Origin: Methanobrevibacter cuticularis
GTDB lineage: Archaea; Methanobacteriota; Methanobacteria; Methanobacteriales; Methanobacteriaceae
NCBI RefSeq assembly: GCF_001639285.1
Contig: NZ_LWMW01000108.1
Location: forward strand, 1 to 64,000
Reading direction: 5' to 3'
DNA length: 64,000 nucleotides
The number at the start of each line of letters is the position of its first letter. Position 1 is the first letter of the stretch. Shown piece after piece: positions 38,726-47,750 of the stretch. Position numbers and translations under genes: made by a program. The notes beneath the pieces are model-generated. The model had not been told where the DNA came from, searched no databases, and was given only the letters and a program-made list of their open reading frames with translations.

Positions 38726-38744
38726 GCTATTATACTTAATACAA

Positions 38745-39698
38745 TTATTTTCTATCAAGAAAACTAGTAGCTTGGTACTTATTAGGAATATATTGGCGAT
38801 TATTTGGGGCAAAAGGATTATATAATAGACGTCTGAATCCTAAAAGTATTAAAAAAGGATTTTTAATTATGATTTGTCTTTTTCCTAAAAGTACTCTTCT
38901 TAAAGCATCTCCTAATCCTCCTCCAGTTAAAACATCCATAAAATAATCACCTGGGGCAGGATTGGTTATTTTAAGTTTTCTTGCAAAGAAAATAGTTAGA
39001 TTATTTTTTCTAATGAGTGATATTAATATTGTGGTAGCAATAAATAGGATCAATGTCCACCAAAATCCTCCTAATATGTAAAAACAAATTCCTAAAGCTA
39101 CTGCAAAGGAATGATTCCCAACTTCTCCTAACATGATATTTCCAGAGAAATCTAAAGGACAATAACCTAAACAAACAACTAATAATATTAAAGGAGTGTA
39201 ATAAGCAGGTATTTCTTGAACTAGCCCTATATTCATAAGTAGTATGGCTAAAATAGTAAATATGCTCATTATAATCACAACCATACTAGTGGAACCTGGT
39301 TGCATATCTGAAATATTAATTGGTTGGATGAGAAGAGATATAAGAATAGCTGAATACCCCATAAGGGGGAAACCTACTATCATAATAGCTATCATCCCAA
39401 TTCCTCGAGATAATTGTCCCCATTCAATAGGGAGAATCCCAATTTTCTTCCTACCTATTAAATCATCAACAAATGCGAAACTTCCAATTATAAGAATTAG
39501 ATCATTATAACCAGGTAAAAAGAATAAACTAAGAATTATGAATGGAATTAATCCTAATGCACGAGGAGTTCCACCTCTAACTGAAGTATAAAGATTACCT
39601 AAAAATCCTCTCTTTCCAAAAAATCTAAAAATAATTGTTAAAGCTAAAGTTGCAACTAATGATATTAGAAATGCTATTAAAACATACTGAAAATTCAT
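38745..39698 (-). CDS. MraY-like (GT4) phospho-sugar transferase
   Basis: The 317-aa integral membrane protein has about nine to ten helices. It keeps the key acidic motif FAFVDDLIGRKK (about 75-86) of MraY/GPT enzymes, with later conserved loops NISDMQPGSTSM (about 127-138) and LGEVGNHSFA (about 192-201) in place of NxxNxxDG and MGDxGS. It probably moves a sugar-1-phosphate onto a polyprenyl phosphate for pseudomurein. The divergence of the two loops from bacterial MraY suggests a different sugar nucleotide. Ribosome site aggaatt precedes ATG 39698. Confidence 0.8.
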   Translation of the reverse strand: MNFQYVLIAFLISLVATLALTIIFRFFGKRGFLGNLYTSVRGGTPRALGLIPFIILSLFFLPGYNDLILIIGSFAFVDDLIGRKKIGILPIEWGQLSRGIGMIAIMIVGFPLMGYSAILISLLIQPINISDMQPGSTSMVVIIMSIFTILAILLMNIGLVQEIPAYYTPLILLVVCLGYCPLDFSGNIMLGEVGNHSFAVALGICFYILGGFWWTLILFIATTILISLIRKNNLTIFFARKLKITNPAPGDYFMDVLTGGGLGDALRRVLLGKRQIIIKNPFLILLGFRRLLYNPFAPNNRQYIPNKYQATSFLDRK

Positions 39699-39879
39699 TT
39701 GATTAATTCCTAGAAATTTATGATTATAACTTATAACCTAACTTTAATTAGTTTTTTCTAATATATAAATTAAAGTATTTTCCAATGAAAAACTAACAAT
39801 CATGTGTTTGATAATATAAAGTTAATAATTCAAGATTTTTTAAGAATATTATAAAAATAATAGCTAGTTTAATAAATAA

Positions 39880-40941
39880 TTAACCAATTGAGTATCTTAA
39901 AAGAGCAGCTAATCCTCCCAATGATTCTAACTGTTTTCCTCCATCGTGTTGGCTGCTGACAACCATTACTTCACCATTCATATTTTCAACTAGATTCATA
40001 GTTTTTTCTAGGTTTTCGCTTCGGACAATGGTATCTAATACTAACAATTTTTCAATAGCGCCTGCATTAGCTGCATTTATTGTTTCTTTTTTTCCATAAG
40101 CTACTTTAGACGGGGATTTAGCCATAGTTTCCAGAATTTCATTCATAGATGCAATTTCTTTAGCTATTCTATTTTCTGTAGTGAGTTTTTCTACTGTTCC
40201 TTTCTTTAAGATTTCATGAATACCTGCTCTACCACCAGCACCAGCACTTTCAATAATAGATTTTTTAGCTATTTCTGGATGCTTGTTTTCAAGGAAAGAG
40301 TAAAAATTATTTTTTGTAAACCCAGGTCCAGCTATTACAATACTTTCAATATCCTCAAATTTTAATATGGATTTTATTACCTTTTGGTAGAATTCATCTA
40401 AATGCTTTTGCCGATTCTTGTCAATTACTCTTTTTCCAGAAACATTTCCAATAATAGGGCCATAGTATTCTATTCCAAATTGTCGAACCAAACCTAAATC
40501 AGCAGTATCATCTTCTAATACTATAATCATGGCCGAAAGTTTTTTAGAAGCAGCTACAGCTTGTTCAATTCTTTTAATAATCCATCTTGACCAACGTTCT
40601 TTTTTTATTTTTAGAGGTGTGTTAAGTTTTACTTCTAATGTATGGTGTGATCCTAATGGGATTAATTCTTCAGGTCCTGATATAATAGATCCTGTAGCTC
40701 TTAGTTTACCTGTAAAGATATGAAAATTTATACTTTCTACTTTAATTCCTAAGAAAAAAGTTTTTTTAATACCTCTATCACTTCTTAGTTTATCCCCTGT
40801 TGTGTCTTGAATTCTCCGAGTTGTTTTAGAGGATAAAATGTCTCCAGTTTCTATAATATGGGATAAATGCCAAAGATCATCTAATGTCTCTGGAATTATC
40901 CTCATTATGCCATGTTTCCTGTCTTGATAAACTATTTTCAT
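39880..40941 (-). CDS. pelA: mRNA surveillance protein Pelota
   Basis: Pelota (aPelota/Dom34) rescues stalled ribosomes with aEF1A and ABCE1. The 353-aa length is typical. The N-terminal Sm-like domain holds GIMRIIPETLDDLWHLSHII, RRIQDTTGDK and FTGKLRATGSI; the middle domain lacks the GGQ of aRF1, having VIAGPGFTKNNF; the C-terminal domain has VMVVSSQHDGGKQLESLGG. Ribosome site gggtga precedes ATG 40941. Confidence 0.96.
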   Translation of the reverse strand: MKIVYQDRKHGIMRIIPETLDDLWHLSHIIETGDILSSKTTRRIQDTTGDKLRSDRGIKKTFFLGIKVESINFHIFTGKLRATGSIISGPEELIPLGSHHTLEVKLNTPLKIKKERWSRWIIKRIEQAVAASKKLSAMIIVLEDDTADLGLVRQFGIEYYGPIIGNVSGKRVIDKNRQKHLDEFYQKVIKSILKFEDIESIVIAGPGFTKNNFYSFLENKHPEIAKKSIIESAGAGGRAGIHEILKKGTVEKLTTENRIAKEIASMNEILETMAKSPSKVAYGKKETINAANAGAIEKLLVLDTIVRSENLEKTMNLVENMNGEVMVVSSQHDGGKQLESLGGLAALLRYSIG

Positions 40942-41214
40942 TGCTTCACCCTAATAATTCATTATACTAACAATATCAGTGTTTAGAATATCTGAATATT
41001 TAAAATAATCCTAATTCAATATTAGAATATACTTATTTATTAGGATATTCATGATAATAATCTGAATATTTTTCTATTGATTAATTTTAATAATCATAAT
41101 CCAACTTATAATGCTATTTTATAATGATTATAATAATATAACTAATTTAAAACTATAAGTATTTTTAATACAATAATTAAAATAATTGATTAAAATATAA
41201 TTAAAGATAATTAA

Positions 41215-41361
41215 TAATTAGAGTGAATTTTTAAAATATAATAATAATTTAACTAGTATAATAATTAGAGTGAATTTTTAAAATATAATAATAATTTAAT
41301 TAGTATAATAATTAGAGTGAATTTTTAAAATATAATAATAATTTAATTAGTATAATTAATA
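41215..41361. repeat. Tandem repeat, 47 bp unit, three copies
   Basis: gagtgaatttttaaaatata starts units at 41221, 41268 and 41315. It is in the 578-bp divergent gap between pelota and the DUF5518 gene; nothing else coding is seen there. Confidence 0.92.
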
Positions 41362-41519
41362 TAATTAATAGCTAGAATCAATTTTTAAATTTTTAATAAT
41401 AATTAAAAAAATGATTATTATTTAAATTTATAATAATAGAAATATAATTAAGAAATGAATTACTATTTAATGATAATTATACATAAAAATTGTTTAAAAA
41501 GAGAAGGAGCTGTTGTAAG

Positions 41520-41900
41520 ATGGCATATGGAATAAGTACTTCAATAATTGTTAGTTTGGTTATTGGAGCCATATTAACACTTTTTTTTGATAATATTTTC
41601 ATAATAACCATTGTAGGTTTTATAGCTACATACATGGTTGAAAAAGAGAATAAAACTTATTTAATTGGAATAATGGCAGCATTAATTTTTGAAATACTAA
41701 ATTTCATGATAGGGATGATTATGTCTCCTAGAATCCCTGAATACATAGCTTCAAATCTTGGATTTGATTTTCAAAATTTTTTAATTGGATTTATAGTTTC
41801 TTGTGTAATAGCTATAATATTAGGATTTTTCGGGGGATTTGTTGCTGAGAAGGCATATAAACGAATTTATCCTGATGAATTTAAAAATATTGAAACATAA
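41520..41900 (+). CDS. DUF5518-like small membrane protein
   Basis: The 126-aa protein has four likely membrane helices (about 5-25, 27-45, 50-70 and 88-112) and ends in a short charged tail KAYKRIYPDEFKNIET. It resembles DUF5518 proteins of methanogens, function unknown. The start is ATG 41520 with aaggag at 41504-41509; an upstream in-frame TTG at 41490 lies before this ribosome site. Its last codons and stop are copied three more times downstream. Confidence 0.75.
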   Translation: MAYGISTSIIVSLVIGAILTLFFDNIFIITIVGFIATYMVEKENKTYLIGIMAALIFEILNFMIGMIMSPRIPEYIASNLGFDFQNFLIGFIVSCVIAIILGFFGGFVAEKAYKRIYPDEFKNIET

Positions 41901-42028
41901 ATAGAAAATACTATTATTTAAAAATATTGAAACATAAATAGAAAATACTATTATTTAAAAATATTGAAACATAAATAGAAAATACTATTATTTAAAAATA
42001 TTGAAACATAAATAGAAAATACTATTAA
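41881..42028. repeat. 37-bp tandem repeat copying the DUF5518 gene end
   Basis: ttaaaaatattgaaacataa begins units at 41881, 41918, 41955 and 41992. The first unit contains the true end of the gene (codons for KNIET and taa); the next three repeat it exactly beyond the stop. Confidence 0.95.
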
Positions 42029-42080
42029 AATCTTAAATATTAACTAAACACATTATTTAATACTAAAAAATAAAGATAGT

Positions 42081-43385
42081 ATGAAAGTTGGAATAATTGG
42101 GGGAACAAAGGGTCTTGGAAAGACTTTAGCTATCCTTTTGAAAAAAGAAGGTTATGATGTAACCATAACCGGGCGAGATACTTCTGTTGGCTTAACTGTA
42201 AGTGAAAAATTGGGAGTTAGCTATTCTAATGACAATAAAAAAACAGCTAATGTCAACGATATTGTAATAGTATCTGTTCCAATAGCTACTACTTCTGCTG
42301 TTATTAAAGAAATAGCTAACTCTATGAAAAAAGGTTCACTTCTTCTTGATGTTACGTCTGTTAAAGAAGGCCCAAGTAATTTAATGAATGAATTACTGGA
42401 TGATGATGTAGAATTTATACCTACTCATCCCGTTTTTGGTCCTAGAACTACTAATTTAAACGGACAAGTGATTGTTTTAACCCCAATCAAAAAAGGAAAG
42501 TGGTATCCTAAAGTTATTGATTTCTTAAAAAAGCATAAAATGAGAATAATTGAAGCCAGTCCTTCAGAACATGATAAAATGATGTCAATTGTCCAAATTT
42601 TAACACATTTCTCTTACATTTCAACAGCATCAGCTATTAAAAAACTTGGAATTAGTATAAAAGACACTAGAAAATTTGCTAGTCCTATTTATGGTCTTAT
42701 GGTAGATATGATTTCAAGAATAGTTTCTCAAAATCCAATCCTAACCTATTCTATACAACTTGAAAATGAAAATGGAGAAAATGTTAGAGAAACATTTACT
42801 GAATCAGTACTTGAGTTGAAGGATGTTTTGACAAATCAAGATGAAGAAAAATTTGTAAAAATAGCTATTGAAGCCACTAAAAATCTTGATGATATCCAAG
42901 CAGCTCTTGGACGCAGCGATAAAGCTATTGAATCACTAAACCATGAAATAAGCTCACTTAAAAATGCAGTGGGAAAAGAAATAGCATTAAAGCATATTTA
43001 TTCTGAAGAAGTTCATATAGGAATATTGACTGATTTAGATCCTGAATTTGTGACTCTTAACACTAAAAAAGGTGAAAAAAACTTAAAAATAGCTAATATC
43101 AAAATTTTAGATGAAGAAAACTTAAAAGAATGGAAGTTGATTAATAAAGAAATTAAAACTCAATCCATAAGTTGTGTTTTTCCAAATAGCTGCAATGAAG
43201 CTATTATCGCACAGGCAATTTCAAAATTAGATGAGATCACAGATGTTAAAATTACAGACATATATCATGGTCCTCAAGTAGCCAATGATAAAATTAGCAT
43301 AACCTTTGAAATCGATGCTTTTGATGTTTCTGCATTTGAAAATGTTGAAACTTTTTTAAAAGGGTTTGGTGGAATAATTAGATGA
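42081..43385 (+). CDS. tyrA: Prephenate dehydrogenase with C-terminal FDX-ACB-like domain
   Basis: It oxidatively decarboxylates prephenate for tyrosine synthesis. The 434-aa protein has NAD-binding GIIGGTKGLGKTLA (3-16), VSVPIATT, TSVKEGP, THPVFGPR (about 114-121, substrate-binding) and the helical dimer domain to about 300. The last 80-90 residues (SISCVFPNSCNEAIIAQAIS to the end) resemble the ferredoxin-fold anticodon-binding domain of PheT, an add-on I recall in Methanobacteriales TyrA that may sense an aromatic ligand. No strong ribosome site is seen. Confidence 0.88.
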   Translation: MKVGIIGGTKGLGKTLAILLKKEGYDVTITGRDTSVGLTVSEKLGVSYSNDNKKTANVNDIVIVSVPIATTSAVIKEIANSMKKGSLLLDVTSVKEGPSNLMNELLDDDVEFIPTHPVFGPRTTNLNGQVIVLTPIKKGKWYPKVIDFLKKHKMRIIEASPSEHDKMMSIVQILTHFSYISTASAIKKLGISIKDTRKFASPIYGLMVDMISRIVSQNPILTYSIQLENENGENVRETFTESVLELKDVLTNQDEEKFVKIAIEATKNLDDIQAALGRSDKAIESLNHEISSLKNAVGKEIALKHIYSEEVHIGILTDLDPEFVTLNTKKGEKNLKIANIKILDEENLKEWKLINKEIKTQSISCVFPNSCNEAIIAQAISKLDEITDVKITDIYHGPQVANDKISITFEIDAFDVSAFENVETFLKGFGGIIR

Positions 43386-43514
43386 ATATCGTTATTTAAA
43401 TAGCATTCATATTTGTCTCATTCGTTATTTTCATCACATAGCCCTTTCTTATTCTAATTATAGTACTATACATTTATTTGAAAATAATAATTTTAGAGAT
43501 ATCTAAAATATAAA

Positions 43515-43645
43515 TGATTAATAGCTATATTAATGAATTGTTTAAGATATATTTTTTTAATTAATGGCTGTATTAATGAATTGTTTAAGATATATTTTTT
43601 TAATTAATGGCTGTATTAATGAATTGTTTAAGATATATTTTTTTT
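43515..43645. repeat. Tandem repeat, 43 bp unit, three copies
   Basis: tattaatgaattgtttaag recurs at 43528, 43571 and 43614. It is in the 520-bp gap between tyrA and the tRNA. The rest of the gap is AT-rich with no gene. Confidence 0.92.
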
Positions 43646-43906
43646 AATATTCTTATTCTAAAGTGTTTAATATATTACTATAATCTTGAATTTAAATTTG
43701 ATAACATTTAAAAATAGTCATACAGACTAAGTTCAATATCTATCAGGATTTTTTGAAGAAATAAAAAATACTTAAGATAAAATTTACTTGAGATAAAATT
43801 ACTAAAATGTTGACTGATTAAAATGTAAAAATAAGATGATTTAAATATCAACTTTTTATAATTTAAAAATTAGCAGGATTTAAATATTAAATGTCTATAA
43901 TAGAGA

Positions 43907-43981
<75 letters not shown>

Positions 43982-44255
43982 CTATTTTTACAAGATTATT
44001 CATACTTTATTCAGGTAATTAATATTAAATTTTTATTTAATTATTATAAAATAAGATAAAATTAAAGCTAAATTCAACATTTGGATTTCATCATATATAA
44101 TGCTTTCGATTGATATAATTGATATGATTAAGACATAATTATTATATAATATTAAAAATTAGTTTCATAGTCTTGTTATTTAATTAAGACTATGAGAATA
44201 TTGTGTATTAAAATTAAATTGATATAGATTGATTATTTTTTTTATTAGTCGGAAA

Positions 44256-44543
44256 TTAAGATTTATTAATCATTTCATTAATTGAATCTGCCATAGTATG
44301 TCCTTCAACAATAATTTCCACTTTTTCAATTCCATCAACAGATAGAGCTTGGGCTTTAGCATCTGCAGCCATACGAGTCACACTCATACAACCTGGATTT
44401 GTAGGTTTTATGATAATTTTTGCAGTACTACCATCAACATCAATATTTTGCACAATTCCCATTTCCACTATGCTTACTCCCATATGTGGATCTTTAACTT
44501 TAGAAACAGCCTCTTTTACTTTATTTGTTAAATCATCTGACAT
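44256..44543 (-). CDS. MIP18/DUF59 family Fe-S assembly protein
   Basis: The 95-aa protein has the DUF59 fold: VKDPHMGVSIVEMGIV (about 16-31), then KPTNPGCMSVTRMAADAKAQAL with the conserved reactive Cys (about 52). Such proteins help build or carry Fe-S clusters. The start is ATG 44543 with gtgagg just upstream; a GTG at 44555 is part of that ribosome site. The 76-aa-long hydrophobic frame in the gap beyond is rejected as repeat-derived. Confidence 0.88.
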   Translation of the reverse strand: MSDDLTNKVKEAVSKVKDPHMGVSIVEMGIVQNIDVDGSTAKIIIKPTNPGCMSVTRMAADAKAQALSVDGIEKVEIIVEGHTMADSINEMINKS

Positions 44544-45307
44544 TTTATTCCTCACTTTATTTCTTTTGATTTTATATTCACTTTAAGATAATAATTTTGG
44601 ATCTTTTTAAATTTATTTTTTAATTATTTTTACAATTTGCTTAAATAATTACTATAAAATAAGTACTAATGATATTTAAATTTATTTTTTTTAATTATTT
44701 ACACAACTTAATAGTAATTATATGGTTTATTCCATTTATATTATTTTTGTCAATTTGTATTATTTTTATTAAATTGGTATGGTTTTTGTAACTTATTTTC
44801 TAATTTTATTTATCATTAAAGATATATGATAAAATTTTTAAATATCATATAAAAATAATCATATCACATTTTGTTTTAATTATATTTATATATAGCTATT
44901 TTATCATTTAGATATTTTAAGGATAAACTAGGTATTTTCAAGATTTATATTATTTAAATTTTCAATAACCATTTTAAACCATTTTATTTTAAAAAATAAG
45001 TGATTTAATTGGAATTTATTATATTTAAAACTCATTTAGACTTTTTAAAAATTGTATTATGAAATAAATATTTTCAATAAAAAATTTTATTTTTTAAAAA
45101 TAGATGAAAATTTATTTTCTATTTATATTCCATTATCTATTTATTTTCTATTTTTATCTATTTTCTATTTATATTCCATTATATATTTATTTTCTATTTC
45201 CATTATCTTCTATTTCTTTTTATTTTTAATATTATATAATAACTATGAAAGGGTTTTTAGAAGAATAACTGGTAATTATTAGTTATAATGATCATCATTT
45301 TTTCTTA
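44544..45307. other. AT-rich gap with T-rich word repeats
   Basis: No reliable gene. From about 45110 to 45215, words such as ttattttctatttatattcc recur imperfectly; an open frame through them encodes only Phe/Ile/Tyr/Leu-rich sequence and is taken as a by-product. atatatagctattttatc at about 44888-44905 is another instance of the tagctatt word. Confidence 0.5.
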
Positions 45308-46216
45308 TTATTTTTTTCTGTGCCTTATTCGAACAGCTATTCCATTTTTAAGTTCTTCCATTTCTTTTCCATTTAAAATAGCTTTTCCAACTCCAACCAC
45401 TTCCCCATTTCTAGTTATTACAACTTCATCTTTTGGAATTATATCATGATCTGCTTTTGAAACTCCTGGGGCAAATAAAGTGTTTGTTTTCAGATCAAAA
45501 TCTATTTCAACTACTTTCAATCCAATTTCAGCTAATTTTTTCCCACCTTCAAGGTTAAGGGAATATAATCCAATATCTCTGTTTAAAAGAGCTAATTGTT
45601 TACTATCTGAAAATATTTTCCGATGATATTTTCCTTTAGCTACAACATCATCGGGAATTAAATCTTCGGCTCCTTGACCAAATTGGTAAATAGCTATTGA
45701 TCTAAGTTCATTTAATACTTTTTCACGTCTTTTAATTTTCTTATATTTTTTTAGTTCTGTTCTTAGGTTATAAATTGAATCAGCCGATGTAGGTTTTCCT
45801 TCTTCAGCTACGTAAGTACATTCATCAAGGTATTCTCTACACACATCTTCATATCCTCCAGAAACATTAGCTATTACTTTTTTATCTCCAACATAATTTT
45901 TAAGAAGTTCACCAGCTATTTTTTTCTCTTCATAACTCCAATCTCCAGATACTGCAACATCATATGATTGAATAGGATAAGTATTTTCCATTTCTCTAGG
46001 ACATATTCCAAAAGGAGAGGTTAAAATTAGCTCCTGATATCCTTTCGTACCTCTTTTGAATTTTTGATGGCTTTTTGAATTGGAATAAGGTTTTTTCATA
46101 CTACAAGGAAGAACAATAACAACTTCTCCTAGAGGTTTCATTAATTCCATTCTTTTTCTCCATCTAACAACCTCTGGTCGGTATAATGATTCTTCACTCG
46201 AACATATAACTTTCAT
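45308..46216 (-). CDS. ArcS-like DUF5591/PUA protein
   Basis: The 302-aa protein carries LPCSMKKPYSNSKSH (residues 36-50), the catalytic signature of archaeosine synthase (ArcS), and a C-terminal PUA domain (about 225-300). ArcS adds lysine to preQ0 at tRNA position 15 on the way to archaeosine. It lacks the long N-terminal TGT-like part of full ArcS, so it matches the short form. Partner radical SAM enzyme RaSEA is not in the window. A weak gtgat precedes ATG 46216. Confidence 0.78.
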   Translation of the reverse strand: MKVICSSEESLYRPEVVRWRKRMELMKPLGEVVIVLPCSMKKPYSNSKSHQKFKRGTKGYQELILTSPFGICPREMENTYPIQSYDVAVSGDWSYEEKKIAGELLKNYVGDKKVIANVSGGYEDVCREYLDECTYVAEEGKPTSADSIYNLRTELKKYKKIKRREKVLNELRSIAIYQFGQGAEDLIPDDVVAKGKYHRKIFSDSKQLALLNRDIGLYSLNLEGGKKLAEIGLKVVEIDFDLKTNTLFAPGVSKADHDIIPKDEVVITRNGEVVGVGKAILNGKEMEELKNGIAVRIRHRKK

Positions 46217-46806
46217 AGGGGATCACACAAATTTTTCTTTATTTTTAATCTATTTTTAATTTTTAAGCAATATTTGTATCTTTCATATACATTATAAATA
46301 TAAGTTCCTATATTTTATTCGAACCTGTAATCATAATCAAATACCTAACAACTCAAAAACTTAAATTAGCTAATAAATAAATACTAAAATTTAAATAAAA
46401 TGCATTACAATATATAATAAAGGAATTAACAAATTATTAGATGAAATAATAGACTGAGATTCAAATTATTATTTTACTAATATAACTAAATTTAAAGGAA
46501 TAGGGATATTTGAACAAATGAAACAAAACAAAGGAGAACATATGGGAGAAGTGGTTAACTTTCGATTATTAGATATCAATAGCTATGATCTAAGTTTTGA
46601 AAATTAAGACTTTGGATATTTTTAGAATATTGTATTTGTTGCCAAGGTTTGGAAATTCTTTTGGAAATTCTTATTTTAATCTAGCTTATTTAATCTAAAA
46701 TAGTGTTATAACTGTTCACTGGGATTGTTGTAGGTTTATGATTCAAGTTGGATGGAAGACGATTGATATTAAATATTATTTATGAATAACAACTTGGTGT
46801 TTTAAT
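46217..46806. other. Gap with a small possible gene remnant
   Basis: At 46518-46607 a 29-codon frame (MKQNKGEHMGEVVNFRLLD...) continues an upstream open stretch TKFKGIGIFEQ with no start. It may be a remnant of a longer gene, but I cannot name it. The rest is AT-rich and empty. Confidence 0.35.
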
Positions 46807-47433
46807 ATGTATTACATTTTATATGATTTCTATTTAATAATAAATCATCTTTTAACAAATTATGGGGTAACATTTGCAGATTTAGAAAGTGCGGCAGCTT
46901 TTATGACAGCTTTAGCTGTATTTGCAACTCTTTATCTCGCTCGAAAGGATTCACAAAAACTTAATAGTGCTAATGTAATAGCTCATTACATGAACCATAA
47001 GCATGCTATCTATCTAGTAGTGAAAAATATTGGATCAAGTGAAGCTTATAATGTGAAAATATACTCAAAACAAGCAGATCGAATAACTAATAATAAACCA
47101 CTTAAATCTTTATTAAATAGGGAAATTCAGATAATGCCTGCGCAATTACGAATAGTTACACTTTTAGATTCTGGAAAAACAGAAAATAAAGAACTTGACT
47201 CAGATATATCCACATATGAAGTAACAATTGAATTTACTGACATTTATAAGGCAAAACATAAAAAAAATTATAGAATTAATCTTGATATGATTCGCAGTAT
47301 GACAGTTACTGGTGATTATGAAGATACAGTAGAAGAGGGATTAATAAACATCAAAAATTCTTTAAATAAGTCTAATGAAGAAATTAAAGAACTCAAAGAA
47401 TCTTTAAAGTACATCAGTAATGAAAAGAGATAG
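46807..47433 (+). CDS. Unknown membrane-anchored protein with coiled-coil tail
   Basis: The 208-aa protein is not a family I recognise. It has an N-terminal hydrophobic stretch (1-18), a second helix at about 27-47 (LESAAAFMTALAVFATLYLA), a beta-rich middle (60-165; HAIYLVVKNIGSSEAYNVKIYS, perhaps a CARDB-like fold) and a C-terminal charged helix (170-208) with a coiled-coil pattern. The final 25 or so codons are part of an 86-bp tandem repeat that runs on beyond the stop. ATG 46807 has ttggtg upstream. Confidence 0.7.
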   Translation: MYYILYDFYLIINHLLTNYGVTFADLESAAAFMTALAVFATLYLARKDSQKLNSANVIAHYMNHKHAIYLVVKNIGSSEAYNVKIYSKQADRITNNKPLKSLLNREIQIMPAQLRIVTLLDSGKTENKELDSDISTYEVTIEFTDIYKAKHKKNYRINLDMIRSMTVTGDYEDTVEEGLINIKNSLNKSNEEIKELKESLKYISNEKR

Positions 47434-47625
47434 TTTCACAAAATTCTTTAAATAAGTCTAATGAAGAAATTAAAGAACTCAAAGAATCTTTAAAGTACAT
47501 CAGTAATGAAAAGAGATAGTTTCACAAAATTCTTTAAATAAGTCTAATGAAGAAATTAAAGAACTCAAAGAATCTTTAAAGTACATCAGTAATGAAAAGA
47601 GATAGTTTCACAAAATTCTTTAAAT
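47358..47625. repeat. 86-bp tandem repeat copying the 3' end of the preceding gene
   Basis: attctttaaataagtctaat starts units at 47357, 47443 and 47529, with a partial fourth at 47615. The first unit encodes the coiled-coil tail and stop of the gene at 46807-47433; the next are exact or near-exact copies. Eighty-six is not a multiple of three, so loss of the first stop would not keep the same frame. Confidence 0.95.
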
Positions 47626-47750
47626 GATATTATTGATGAGAATAAATAATTATTTCTTATAAAGACCTTTGAATATCCTTTAAATTGAATTATTGAACAA
47701 TTACCTTTATTTATCAATTGTCTTGGCTAACTAATTCTAATCTTGTATTT

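Noticed and set aside
44349-44531. 60-codon + strand frame inside the MIP18-family gene
   Set aside because: It is opposite a conserved coding region and has odd His/Cys-rich composition from reverse reading.
45052-45282. 76-codon + strand frame rich in Phe, Ile, Tyr, Leu
   Set aside because: It is built from T-rich repeated words, has no ribosome site and no family-like pattern; an AT-bias artefact.
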